From assembly GCA_041752735.1 (NCBI GenBank), contig JBGSVW010000046.1:1-64000 (forward strand): DNA of 64,000 nucleotides. The letters are read 5' to 3'. The notes beneath the pieces are model-generated. The model ran no database searches and was not told the DNA's origin. It saw only the letters and a list, made by a program, of their open reading frames with translations. The DNA comes from UBA1422 sp041752735 (GTDB lineage: Bacteria > Bacillota > Clostridia > Peptostreptococcales > Anaerovoracaceae). Of this stretch, positions 31,268 to 40,212 are shown piece by piece (position 1 is the stretch's first letter; each line of letters opens with the position of its first letter). The position numbers were made by a program, and so were the translations under genes.

Positions 31268-33610
31268 ATGAATTACTTTGCAAGCGCAAAAAAGCACCGC
31301 ACATGGATTGTGCCATTCGCTTTCTTGTTTGTCGCGATGCTACTATGGATTGGATCTGTAAGCGCCTATGCTTTAAGCGGCGTGGATGCCAATAAAGTTT
31401 ACAATGTTGACCAGGCGATGACATCATATAACAGCATTCAAGCTGCTGTTGATGCGGCGGATCCGGGAGACACACTTGTGGTAGGACCTGGCACTTATAC
31501 AGAGAGTGTCGTTATTGATGTGGAGAATCTTACACTGATGTCCAACGAGGGAGCGGCAACCACGATGATTGATGGTGGTGTCACAGGTGTGGAAGTATAC
31601 GTGGATCAATTCTCACTTGCCGGATTTACCATCGAAGCCAGTGAGTATACCGTGAATTTAAACAGTAGAGAAAATGGCAATATCGAGATTTCTGACTGCA
31701 TACTAAAAAATGCAATGTATGGAATCTTGGTGGACAATTTAACAGATACCACTATTGATTTGTCAGGCAATGCCATGTCGACAACCTGGCGAGGGTTCTA
31801 CTTCAGCGGTACAGTCACAGAATCGGAGATTATGATACAAGACAACTCTTTCGAAAACATTCAAGCCAATGGTGGGGTATATTTCCATAAAAACGTGATT
31901 GACAGCAACGTGGAAATCAGTGGTAACACCTTCCTACATTGCTCGGAAGGCGTCTATTTCTTCTCTGACATCCAGGATACTACCGTTACTATTTCTTATA
32001 ACGATTTCGAAGAGGGATCCACTGGAGTCTATACTTCTTACTATTACGATTCGGGTACCGGCACATATGGATATGGAATTTGGGGGACATCTGAGTTCAC
32101 CGTCTCCAACAACACCTTTGACGAACTTGACGATGAAGCAATCTATGTTGATTATCTAGACTTTGGTGCAGTTGCAAACATTTTTGATAATGAAATTCAG
32201 TACTGCTGGGAAGGAATTTCCGTTGACTATGTTTCCTATGAAGATCCAGACCAGCCAGCCAGCGCATTTATAGAAGGCAATCAAATTTCAGATTGTTACT
32301 ATGGTATTTACTTTGATTCCATTGATTATGGATCGGTACTTGTTCAGGACAACACCATTCTTAATACCAGTTACGGTATATATATTGAGTATTGTGCAGA
32401 TTATGGGGAAGAAACTGACGTCCAGATTCTGAACAATTCCATCACAGCAACATCGGAAACGACCAGCCTGGATTATGGTATTTACATCTATGAGGCTGAA
32501 AGTTACCTCACCATATCCGGAAACACCATTCGAGGCATAGAAGAAGATTATTTATATGATTATGGTGTTTATATTGAATACCTGGGAGAAGAGGGAGCCG
32601 AACCAGCAATGGTTGATTTATGTGACAACACCATTTCGTTCTGTGAAAGTGCAATCTACTTTTATTCACCCAGCTATGATTTCCCTTCCGAGATTTTAAT
32701 TAGTGGTAATGACATATCTGATTCCGATTATGGAATTTATATGGACAACTTGACTGATTACAGCACCACGTTGGATATTACAGCAAACTGGATTGAAGAC
32801 TGTGGTTATGGCATATATTTGGAAGATGTGATTGATTATGGTTCTGAAACCATCGCCATCTGGATTGGCAATAACTGGATTGCAGATAATACAACAGGTA
32901 TTTATCTATACTATGTGCGTCTTTCATTTATAGACTCAAGTATTATAATGACTGAAAATGATATCGTCGGAAATACCCATGGTATTCGTTTCTATGACAT
33001 GTCAGATACTAGTCCTGATTTCGTGCGTGTTTCCTGCAATAATATATCAGGCAACTCCGTATATGGTATTAATAATGAAGACCCTGACTTCTTAGTAGAA
33101 GCAGGCAAAAACTGGTGGGGGGATGCCACCGGGCCGAATGACGGCGAGAATGATGCCTTAGGAGATATGATTAATGGGAATGTGGAGTATGATCCATGGA
33201 TTGCCGGTTTGGTATTGACTCCGGGCACATCGGTTGGAAAAGTTGCGGCAAATCAGACATTTGTTGCGACTGTTATAGACAACCACGGCAATAAGGCTGA
33301 TGTATGTCTAAAAATACTATTCACCGTTTCTGGGATAAATGGTTTTACTAAATTGGTCAGTGTCGTAGATGGAGTCGCCACCCTTGCCTATTCAGGGGGG
33401 TTGGTTGGTGTGGATGAAGTAAATGCCGGCCTCGTCTTTTCATCAGACCCAGCAGAAGGATTAGTTGAAAATGCCCTAGCAAATTGGACAGCCAGTACTA
33501 CAGCACCCGACACAGGAGATTCGAGTAATGATATTTTCATTTATCTTCTGATGATGGTTCTTGCATTAATGGCTGGTACGAGACTATTACTTGCTACCAA
33601 AAATAAGTAA
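31268..33610 (+). CDS. Wall-anchored parallel beta-helix surface protein
   Basis: A 780-aa exported protein. It has a signal peptide (TWIVPFAFLFVAMLLWIGSVSAYA), then a long run of NosD/pectate-lyase-type beta-helix coils: repeated units of the form I(S/E)GNxIxxxxYGIYxxx from about residue 55 to 640. A beta-sandwich follows (about 660-740). It ends with APDTGDS, a membrane helix and KNK, a sortase signal of the xPxTG class. No polysaccharide-lyase catalytic residues are evident; it could bind glycans or act as adhesin. ATG 31268 follows GGAGGAAGGG. It is divergent from a large regulator. Confidence 0.88.
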   Translation: MNYFASAKKHRTWIVPFAFLFVAMLLWIGSVSAYALSGVDANKVYNVDQAMTSYNSIQAAVDAADPGDTLVVGPGTYTESVVIDVENLTLMSNEGAATTMIDGGVTGVEVYVDQFSLAGFTIEASEYTVNLNSRENGNIEISDCILKNAMYGILVDNLTDTTIDLSGNAMSTTWRGFYFSGTVTESEIMIQDNSFENIQANGGVYFHKNVIDSNVEISGNTFLHCSEGVYFFSDIQDTTVTISYNDFEEGSTGVYTSYYYDSGTGTYGYGIWGTSEFTVSNNTFDELDDEAIYVDYLDFGAVANIFDNEIQYCWEGISVDYVSYEDPDQPASAFIEGNQISDCYYGIYFDSIDYGSVLVQDNTILNTSYGIYIEYCADYGEETDVQILNNSITATSETTSLDYGIYIYEAESYLTISGNTIRGIEEDYLYDYGVYIEYLGEEGAEPAMVDLCDNTISFCESAIYFYSPSYDFPSEILISGNDISDSDYGIYMDNLTDYSTTLDITANWIEDCGYGIYLEDVIDYGSETIAIWIGNNWIADNTTGIYLYYVRLSFIDSSIIMTENDIVGNTHGIRFYDMSDTSPDFVRVSCNNISGNSVYGINNEDPDFLVEAGKNWWGDATGPNDGENDALGDMINGNVEYDPWIAGLVLTPGTSVGKVAANQTFVATVIDNHGNKADVCLKILFTVSGINGFTKLVSVVDGVATLAYSGGLVGVDEVNAGLVFSSDPAEGLVENALANWTASTTAPDTGDSSNDIFIYLLMMVLALMAGTRLLLATKNK

Positions 33611-33640
33611 AAACACTTTAAAGTAATCTTTATTATATTT

Positions 33641-33681
33641 AACAGATTCCGGATTTGAATAGTCTGGAATCTGTTTTTTGT
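33641..33681 (+). terminator. Terminator after the beta-helix gene
   Basis: A 12-bp stem (ACAGATTCCGGA / TCTGGAATCTGT, one G-T pair) and six T. Confidence 0.85.
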
Positions 33682-33727
33682 TCTGTGGCATTAAACAATT
33701 ACTGTTTGGCGGAACCATCAATGATAA

Positions 33728-33803
33728 AGTTCTATGCAAAACATTTCTACACTTTCTCGCAACCACTACTATTGTTATCTTGTGCCTTAATTCCTCAGGA
33801 AAA
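33728..33803 (+). repeat. 60-75 bp repeat family, copy C
   Basis: GTTCTATGCAAAACATTTCT, then TTTCTCGCAACCACTAC, then TTGTGCCTTAATTCCTCAGG; it aligns along its length with copy A (26540). The TATAAT of copy A is changed to TTATCT. Confidence 0.5.
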
Positions 33804-33817
33804 TGGAACTAAAGATA

Positions 33818-36520
33818 TTAGTTTTTTCTCATAACATTTTCCGTGAATATTTTTACGATATCCGGATCAAATTGCTCACCTGCACATCGTTTTATTTCGG
33901 CAATAGCATCTTCTTCGCTCATTTCATTTCGGTATGATCTATTAGATGTCATTGCATCGTAAGCATCTGCAATTGCAATAATTCTTGCTTGAATTGGGAT
34001 TTGATTTCCTATTAGCCCTTGGGGATAACCGGTACCATCCCATTTTTCATGGTGGGAAAGGACATACTTGGATATTTCGGAAAATTCATTAACCGAGCCC
34101 AAAATACGATATCCTGCTTCAGAATGTTTTTTTATCTCAACAAACTCATCGATTGTCAACCCACCCTCTTTATCCAATATCTCATTGCTTATGCCAATTT
34201 TCCCAATGTCATGTACTAGCCCAGCAAGTACTATTTTTTTTATTTCTTCTTGTGGGAAATACATTTGTTTTGCAATATCCTCACATATAACGCTGACACG
34301 TTTAGAATGCTGCATTTCACGATCACTTTTTTCGAAAAGGGAATTCATAATTAAATCGATAGTCTTGCTCCTCATACTCGAGCTTTCCGATAATTTATGT
34401 CGGTACATATTATCTTCAGCTCTCTTAAATACATCATCAATATTTTCGTTGGAAGCAGTTTTTACTGCATACCCAAGGGATATAGATAAGGTACCATTTT
34501 TCTCCGCTTCTTTAGCAACTGCCTCCATGATTCGATCAATCAACTTGCACGCCTCATTTTCATCAGTCTTAGGGAGCAAAATTATAAACTCATCCCCGCC
34601 AATTCGAGATACAATCTCGTCACTGCGACACTTCGTTTTAAATATTTTGGAAATCTTCCGCAACAGCTTATCGCCTTCTTGATGGCCAAACGCATCGTTG
34701 GTAATCTTTAATCCGTTTACATCCACCATGATTAATGTTATTGGTAGATTTCTTTCATTATCAAGTCTTTTTAACTCTTCTTCATAAAACCTACGGTTAT
34801 ATAATCCTGTAAGCTGGTCATGAAAACTTAAATGAGTCATTATTTCTTCTGACTTTTTTCGCTCTGTGATGTCAATAAAGCTAATAACCGCTTCTACCAT
34901 TTCGCTCAGCTGATTGTAGATTGGGGTTCCATTTACTGACACCCAAGTGGTACTCTTGGCGTTTGGATCGTATATACCGAATACTTTATCCTTTATTGGT
35001 TTCTTACTGTTTAGCACTAGGCTAACTGGATACTCTTCAAAGGGCACTTGGACTCCCAATTCATTTAGAAAGCACCATCGAGAATCTATTGCAACGACGC
35101 CTAATAGTTGTTCCTTGGATAACCCAAGCATCTCCTCTGCCCTCTTATTGCAATCAATAATTTTACTGTCCATATCATGAACGACTACGCCGGCTTCTAG
35201 GTTTTGCAACACTTCTCGGAATCTGTTTTCACTTACTTTTAAGTCTTTTTCCGCATTCATGCGGGCTGTAATGTCCTGTGAAATGATTTGCACCCCGATT
35301 ACCTCATTCTCATGATTACATATCCTTTTGAATGTGCTGCTAAACCATTTGTCTCCTGGTTTCAGAGATACAAAATCGATGTATTCTTCAGCCAAATCAG
35401 TCTTTACTGCTTTTAATAATCTGCCCATATAAAAATCGGCTTCCGCTTTTGGGAACAGCTCATAAATCGATTTTCCCTCATATTCTTCTATCCCATCACC
35501 GCCCATGTTTTCTATGGCTTTCTTGTTGAACGAAATAACAGTTCCATCAATCGTATAAAACCCCACTGCTAACCCTGAGTGTTCAAAAAGAAATGTATAC
35601 CGCTGTTCGCTTTCTATCAAATCTCGCTCGGCCCGCGACCTTTCGATTGCAGTCCCGACTTGTTTCGCAAATATTTCTACGATACGTGTCTTATCAAAGA
35701 CTTCCCCAATTTTCATAAACATTTGGAAGTCGCCAAGCACAATGTCCCCTTTTGCTATTCTTATAAAAACGATTTCTCCCAACTTAAATAGTTTTTCAAT
35801 ACTATGAACAATCGGCTTGGGAATTGTATCACCAGCAAAAGTTTCAAGACTGTGAAATTTGGAAACTGTGAAAGCTTTCACTTTTGCATCGATTGCCGAA
35901 TTAGGTGTCCACCTAGGTTTCCTAAAATCAAAACCCAACATGCTTTCCGCTTTTTTTATGGACCCTTTATCACCAGAAACGGCAGCTGTATGATAATGTT
36001 TCCCATCCTCTTCATATAAATTAAAGACAATAAATTTTGCCCGCGAAATTTTTTTGAGGCAATCGGTGATATTTTGATAATTTATGTCTTTGCCTTTCTC
36101 TAATTGCAGCAGTTCATCTGACATTTCTAACAGTATATTAAGATCAGTTGCCAGAATAATTTCACTGGAACTATCGGTAAACTGGGTGCTGAAATAATAT
36201 TTTTTGTCCGAGTATACTTTTACTTTATAGTGTCGCTGAAGTGACTCGGAAAAATGTTCAAACTCACTTGTCCCACTGTTGAGTGCGATATACCCATAGA
36301 TTTTTATCCAATCAAACTTATCATTCGAGATTCCCGGTAGGACTTCTGTAATCCTCTTGCCAATGATGTCGTTTTTCTTTAGACCTGTAAAGGATTCGAA
36401 TGCGTCATTTACTTCAATAAACTCATAGTCACAGGGTAACCCATCTGTATTCAAATGAATTTTATGATACGCAAATCCAACCGGAGATTCTTTCAATGCT
36501 TGTTTGTAAAAGTCGTCCAT
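33818..36520 (-). CDS. PAS/GAF-like sensor with GGDEF and HD-GYP domains
   Basis: A 900-aa cytosolic c-di-GMP enzyme without membrane segments. Domains in order: PAS (about 1-125), a GAF-like module (about 135-310), PAS (about 320-440), PAS (about 445-570), GGDEF with intact RIGGDEF (about 580-740), HD-GYP with HDIGKIGI (about 750-900). Its first PAS is clearly related to the last PAS of the 17544 protein (ALHKI/AYHKI, TGLK, IIGK, EVLP), and the catalytic halves are close paralogues. The I-site position again reads RSDE. ATG 36520 follows GGGAG; an upstream in-frame ATG has no site. Confidence 0.92.
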   Translation of the reverse strand: MDDFYKQALKESPVGFAYHKIHLNTDGLPCDYEFIEVNDAFESFTGLKKNDIIGKRITEVLPGISNDKFDWIKIYGYIALNSGTSEFEHFSESLQRHYKVKVYSDKKYYFSTQFTDSSSEIILATDLNILLEMSDELLQLEKGKDINYQNITDCLKKISRAKFIVFNLYEEDGKHYHTAAVSGDKGSIKKAESMLGFDFRKPRWTPNSAIDAKVKAFTVSKFHSLETFAGDTIPKPIVHSIEKLFKLGEIVFIRIAKGDIVLGDFQMFMKIGEVFDKTRIVEIFAKQVGTAIERSRAERDLIESEQRYTFLFEHSGLAVGFYTIDGTVISFNKKAIENMGGDGIEEYEGKSIYELFPKAEADFYMGRLLKAVKTDLAEEYIDFVSLKPGDKWFSSTFKRICNHENEVIGVQIISQDITARMNAEKDLKVSENRFREVLQNLEAGVVVHDMDSKIIDCNKRAEEMLGLSKEQLLGVVAIDSRWCFLNELGVQVPFEEYPVSLVLNSKKPIKDKVFGIYDPNAKSTTWVSVNGTPIYNQLSEMVEAVISFIDITERKKSEEIMTHLSFHDQLTGLYNRRFYEEELKRLDNERNLPITLIMVDVNGLKITNDAFGHQEGDKLLRKISKIFKTKCRSDEIVSRIGGDEFIILLPKTDENEACKLIDRIMEAVAKEAEKNGTLSISLGYAVKTASNENIDDVFKRAEDNMYRHKLSESSSMRSKTIDLIMNSLFEKSDREMQHSKRVSVICEDIAKQMYFPQEEIKKIVLAGLVHDIGKIGISNEILDKEGGLTIDEFVEIKKHSEAGYRILGSVNEFSEISKYVLSHHEKWDGTGYPQGLIGNQIPIQARIIAIADAYDAMTSNRSYRNEMSEEDAIAEIKRCAGEQFDPDIVKIFTENVMRKN

Positions 36521-36623
36521 AATTTCTCCCTGCAACTTCTGCTTACAAAATAAGATGATTGTCATTTATTGTATTCTAAAATCCGAAAATTTGCAAAATT
36601 TATTTGGTCTGATTAATAAGATC

Positions 36624-36639
36624 CCCCTACGGGATACCA
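36624..36639 (+). repeat. Attachment-site core, short copy 3
   Basis: The last 16 nt of tRNA-Glu with CCA (CCCCTACGGGATACCA) recur here, 9.8 kb from copy 2, and are again followed by a GCCGGC hairpin. This may be the far end of a second island. Confidence 0.55.
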
Positions 36640-36647
36640 ATAAAAAA

Positions 36648-36684
36648 AGAGCCGGCTGTCAGACTTTAAGCTGATTAGCCGGCA
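36648..36684 (+). repeat. GCCGGC hairpin family, copy 3
   Basis: GAGCCGGC-TGTCAG...CTGATTA-GCCGGC. It lies 9 nt after the att-like copy 3, between two minus-strand genes. Confidence 0.6.
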
Positions 36685-36700
36685 CTTATTATGATATTGA

Positions 36701-38404
36701 TTAATTGGTTTTTTCTGTGCCGCGGCGTGTAAGAATGATTGCGACTGCAGAAATGAGCATGACCAGTAGTGGAATTGTTGTTCCGGTATCACCTGTGTTT
36801 GGCGCTGCATAATTTGCGATCAATCCATAATTACTGAAATGGTCAGTCGTAAATATGATGTAGTCGCCGTCAATCGTGCTGGGGATAATCGTTACAACAC
36901 CAAGATCGCTTACGTATATTATTTGTAAGCCTTCCAGTGCCTTTTGTTCAGCTGTCAATTTTATTTTTACCTTTACAAAACCGTCCGGTTGTATGGGTTC
37001 CCCATCCAATAACAGTTTTATTTCATATAATTCTTTGATTTCTTTACCGTTTACAAGTAATTTCACACCGGCATTGTAGCTTGCCATATCGGAGACACTC
37101 ACGTCGGCGATGACCTTTTTGATTGTTAGTGTAGTTTCTGTTTGGAATTTTACTCCATTCAGTCCTTCAACCGTTCCAAGTCCTCCTGCCTCTGTTAATA
37201 AGGTTATTGGCTTTTCAGCTGTGATATTGACAGACCCTTCGGCAGTGACTGAATCATCATTTTGCGATTCCGCACTCAAGGTCACTGTATCTATATCTCC
37301 TGTGGATGCTCCAGTCGGTACGGTTACATCTACACTTACTGATGCAGTTCCTCCATCGCCATCAATGGTAACAGAATCCCCCCCTTTAATTTCAACCGTC
37401 CAGCCCAACAGAGACTTCGCAGTCAGGTCAAAGGTATCTTCAACTGCATCATAGTTATTTAATTTGAATACTAATGTCACGACATCTCCCGACAAAATCG
37501 TCTTTGCTTCCGGAGAAATAATTTCAAATGCAATGGGTGGTGCAGGTGGATTTGGATCCTCAGCAATAGGGTCAAAGGTAACGCCGTCCTTCTGCATCGT
37601 AGGTAATCCATTGTCTAAAAACAGATACGGGCTATTAATTTCGTCATCCAGGTTGAAGACTGCAAACCCAAGGCGATAGGTCCCTGCCGTCGAAGCGGTG
37701 AAAGTTGCCGTCTGCCATCCGGTTCCAGAGTATTCTCCGGTTGAATAGGTACCGGTGCCGGGGGATGTGGTGCCCAGGATGCCAACCTGTGCTTTGTACC
37801 CGTTGACGGTAGGAATCTGAGTCACGCTTGGGTATTCGTAGTCCACGGCTTCGAGATTGACGAAGGAGCAGAACGAGCCATCATTGAAATTATTATTGTC
37901 GGTACTTAGGTAGTTCCATTTCACTGTGAATGACTGGCCTGAGGTCATCTCCACATCCTGATAGATATATGAGAAGTTAGTGAAAGAACTGCCCTCATCA
38001 TCATTGAACTGATTATCCAGATAATCGTAGCTGTCATCGGACAACCGAAGCACAGTAGTCACACTATCGAAATAGAAATCGTCGGGGAGGCCAGAGTAAT
38101 CATCCGGTGGTTGGAGTACGGCAAGATAGTCATCAGCTGGTGTAACTGTCCAGTCGACGCCTTCAATCGAATAGGTCTCTTCACCATCCGGCCAGGCGGA
38201 TCGCCACATTCCATCGTCATAATTCGGTGAGCTGGTCCAACCGGTGAACCCGCTTTCGAACCCGGGGTTCACAGGATAAGAAGTGGCTGGCATTGCATAA
38301 GCCGGAACTGTAAAGCTGGAAGCAATAAAGGTAATAGCCAATGCAATCCGGAATAAATTTAGAGATTTTCGACCTTCATGTGGCCGATGATTTTTCTTTT
38401 TCAT
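36701..38404 (-). CDS. Wall-anchored surface protein under riboswitch control
   Basis: A 567-aa exported protein. A basic N-terminus and signal peptide (FRIALAITFIASSFTVPAYA) lead to a carbohydrate-binding-like beta-sandwich (about residues 45-280, NPGFESGFTGW). Next is a repeat-like beta domain of the NPCBM-associated/CARDB type (SGDVVTLVFKLNNYDAVEDTFDLT, cited in pieces SGDVVTLVFKL and EDTFDLTA), then a further beta domain. It ends with APNTGDTG, a membrane helix and RRGTEKTN, a sortase signal. ATG 38404 follows AAGGAG. The 228-bp leader holds a c-di-GMP-I riboswitch and terminator. Confidence 0.85.
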   Translation of the reverse strand: MKKKNHRPHEGRKSLNLFRIALAITFIASSFTVPAYAMPATSYPVNPGFESGFTGWTSSPNYDDGMWRSAWPDGEETYSIEGVDWTVTPADDYLAVLQPPDDYSGLPDDFYFDSVTTVLRLSDDSYDYLDNQFNDDEGSSFTNFSYIYQDVEMTSGQSFTVKWNYLSTDNNNFNDGSFCSFVNLEAVDYEYPSVTQIPTVNGYKAQVGILGTTSPGTGTYSTGEYSGTGWQTATFTASTAGTYRLGFAVFNLDDEINSPYLFLDNGLPTMQKDGVTFDPIAEDPNPPAPPIAFEIISPEAKTILSGDVVTLVFKLNNYDAVEDTFDLTAKSLLGWTVEIKGGDSVTIDGDGGTASVSVDVTVPTGASTGDIDTVTLSAESQNDDSVTAEGSVNITAEKPITLLTEAGGLGTVEGLNGVKFQTETTLTIKKVIADVSVSDMASYNAGVKLLVNGKEIKELYEIKLLLDGEPIQPDGFVKVKIKLTAEQKALEGLQIIYVSDLGVVTIIPSTIDGDYIIFTTDHFSNYGLIANYAAPNTGDTGTTIPLLVMLISAVAIILTRRGTEKTN

Positions 38405-38503
38405 AAAACATACTCCTTACTTCTATTATTTTTTTGAGCATTATTATTGGCAGAAATAACAGATTAAAGTCTTTAGTAACCTAATTCAGTTGTAGCATTA
38501 GAA

Positions 38504-38532
38504 CAAAAAAAGACATTGCTCTACGCAATGTC
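38504..38532 (-). terminator. Terminator in the leader, expression platform of the riboswitch
   Basis: On the minus strand GACATTGC / GCAATGTC with a 5-nt loop and seven T. It lies 27 nt after the aptamer and 100 nt before the start codon, the place for transcriptional control. Confidence 0.85.
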
Positions 38533-38558
38533 CACTATGTACCAGTTTAAACGAAATT

Positions 38559-38631
38559 GGGCAACCGGCTATCAATCCCGAAGGATAAGACCCATGGCTT
38601 TGCGTCCATGCCTTTCGGCATGTTTGCTACG
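38559..38631 (-). promoter_or_regulatory. Cyclic-di-GMP-I (GEMM-I) riboswitch
   Basis: Read on the minus strand: AGCAAAC, a CATGCC-GAAA-GGCATG hairpin with the GNRA loop, then the hallmark GGACGCAAAGCCA, then GGGTCTTATCC-TTCG-GGAT-TGATAGCC, closed by GGTTGCC. The GACGCAAAGCC core and the tetraloop/receptor layout are those of the GEMM-I aptamer. It precedes a terminator and the surface-protein gene at 36701-38404. Two complete GGDEF/HD-GYP proteins lie within 21 kb. Confidence 0.92.
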
Positions 38632-38690
38632 ATATTTAATTGATATAATGTTACCTGTTTGGAATATAAAAGTCAATAGACATACACAGT

Positions 38691-39044
38691 TCAGTGACCA
38701 CAAGTTGTTACTGCTTCGGGTATCCCTTGGTTGTTTTTATCATAGTACAATTCACAAGTCCACGTTGGTTCGATGGTTGAGTGCCGAACGTTACATGTAT
38801 AATGTGCATTTGATTTATGTGGCATTCTCATGTATTTACAGCTTTTGCATCTTTGTAGCTTTTCTGTAGCAGGGTATGGTGGCTCGCATTCTACTGCAAC
38901 ACTGGTTGTTTTTCCAGTGCCGATATTCTGTAATGCAACCATTTGGTTTTCCAGTCTTCTTATATCCTCTTGAAGTTTTTCCACATCATCTTGCAGTTTT
39001 TCTGCAGATACCGATTTACATGTTTTCTCTATCTTATATTCCAT
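38691..39044 (-). CDS. Small coiled-coil protein with C-terminal cysteine motif
   Basis: A 117-aa protein. The first 55 residues form a coiled coil (EKLQDDVEKLQEDIRRLENQ), followed by a domain with CKSCKYM...CNVRHST...CELYY, four cysteines plus histidines that may bind zinc. ATG 39044 follows GAGGG; further in-frame ATGs lie at 39056 and 39083. It looks like an accessory or phage-derived gene. The function is unknown. Confidence 0.5.
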   Translation of the reverse strand: MEYKIEKTCKSVSAEKLQDDVEKLQEDIRRLENQMVALQNIGTGKTTSVAVECEPPYPATEKLQRCKSCKYMRMPHKSNAHYTCNVRHSTIEPTWTCELYYDKNNQGIPEAVTTCGH

Positions 39045-39160
39045 TTCATCCCTCATTTTCTCCACATTTCGATACCATATCATCTGAATAATGAATCATT
39101 ATGATTCTTCTCCCTGATGGGTACCTTTGTACCCATCATACCTTCGAGGAAATAAAAAAA

Positions 39161-39186
39161 GAATACAGTTAATACTGTATTCTTTT
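39161..39186 (+). terminator. Hairpin terminator
   Basis: GAATACAGT / ACTGTATTC with a 4-nt loop, then TTTT on the plus strand and seven A before it, so it can work in both directions. Confidence 0.65.
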
Positions 39187-39280
39187 GGGGATTAAACTGT
39201 AATTGTTACTCCATCATCTTTGATGCGCTTGTTGTCACAAAGTCCTCCGGGTAATCACTGAAATATGGATTCTCTCCAAT

Positions 39281-39370
39281 TCAAATCTCTATGTCCATTA
39301 CCATTACGAATAATGCAACAAGCGTAACATATAACGTTGCAAAGGTATACAGCCATGAGAGTTTTTTCAT
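39281..39370 (-). CDS. Possible 29-aa membrane peptide
   Basis: MKKLSWLYTF is followed by a hydrophobic stretch (TLYVTLVALFVMVMDI). It has the look of a small single-span peptide, but no ribosome site is seen. Weakly supported. Confidence 0.25.
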   Translation of the reverse strand: MKKLSWLYTFATLYVTLVALFVMVMDIEI

Positions 39371-39416
39371 TAATAGTACAACTTTTATGAATCAAATCAA
39401 TCCTTTTTCCAAACAA

Positions 39417-39446
39417 AAGATGCATCAGTTGTACCTGATGCATCTT
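39417..39446 (-). terminator. Terminator of the 39499 gene
   Basis: A 12-bp stem (AAGATGCATCAG / CTGATGCATCTT) followed by TTTG on the minus strand. Confidence 0.75.
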
Positions 39447-39498
39447 GATTGAATGTATCTTATTTTACAGGAGTTGTTCTGTCGAGTCGAAGGACTTA

Positions 39499-40212
39499 TT
39501 ATTTATGTCCGTCTCCTCTTCCCTGGTGATCCATATTGTCCGATCCCAGTTTGCTCATCAGGTCTGCTTGCGCCTGAGTGATTGTGCCGTTGGAAACCAG
39601 CTCTTTTAGACTGTTGGTTCTTAAGGTATCAAGTTCACTTTGAAGTGCAGTTCTTTGTTCTTCTGTCAGATTTTGAAACGGTCCGTCTCCTCTATCTGCC
39701 TTTTCTGCTGGCGCGTTTGCGGTAATTGTGTCCGCTTCAGCTTGAGTTAAGATGCCATCTTTAACCAGCGAGGTAAGCGCCTTGGTCATGACTGCTGCTC
39801 GATCTGCATGGGAAGCGTCGGAGGTCTTGTCCGACTCTGCCGGCTTTAGCTCCTTGAGCTTTGCCTCAAGGGCAGTCTTTTGAGCCTCTGTCAGGTTTGC
39901 AAACGGTCCATCACCTCTATCTGTCTTTTCAGCAGGCATGTTTGCAGTGATTTCATCTGCTTCAACTTGAGTAAGTGTCCCCGCGCTAACCAGATTGGCA
40001 AGCGCTTCTTTCAGGTCACTTGCTTTTGACTCATGAAGCAGCGTCATCTGTGCGTCTGTAAGGTTTAGCTCTGCTCTGATGTCACCCTTAAGGTCACTGT
40101 CTTTTGCAGTAGTCGCCCCTGTGGTGGTGCTATCTGCGAATGCCATGGCACTTGAAGAAGCCAATACCGTCAGGGTTAATATGGTGGCGACAAGTACTTT
40201 CTTTCTTTTCAT
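39499..40212 (-). CDS. Secreted repeat protein
   Basis: A 237-aa exported protein with signal peptide KKVLVATILTLTVLASSSAMAFA. Three related units follow, each with LVSxGTLTQxEADEI, a TANMPAEKTDRGDGPF-like linker and LTEAQKTALEAKL. The units suggest helical hairpins, as in DUF2680-type clostridial exported proteins. There is no wall-anchor or lipobox, so it is released or held non-covalently. Monocistronic with its own terminator. The function is unknown. Confidence 0.75.
   Translation of the reverse strand: MKRKKVLVATILTLTVLASSSAMAFADSTTTGATTAKDSDLKGDIRAELNLTDAQMTLLHESKASDLKEALANLVSAGTLTQVEADEITANMPAEKTDRGDGPFANLTEAQKTALEAKLKELKPAESDKTSDASHADRAAVMTKALTSLVKDGILTQAEADTITANAPAEKADRGDGPFQNLTEEQRTALQSELDTLRTNSLKELVSNGTITQAQADLMSKLGSDNMDHQGRGDGHK

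Larger units (their letters stand above)
39084..39498. other. Gap with three hairpins and one doubtful mini-ORF
   Basis: About 415 bp. Visible structures are a GATGGGTAC/GTACCCATC hairpin (39116-39137), a terminator at 39161-39186 and another at 39417-39446. A 29-codon membrane-like frame lies at 39281-39370. Nothing else is recognisable. Confidence 0.5.
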
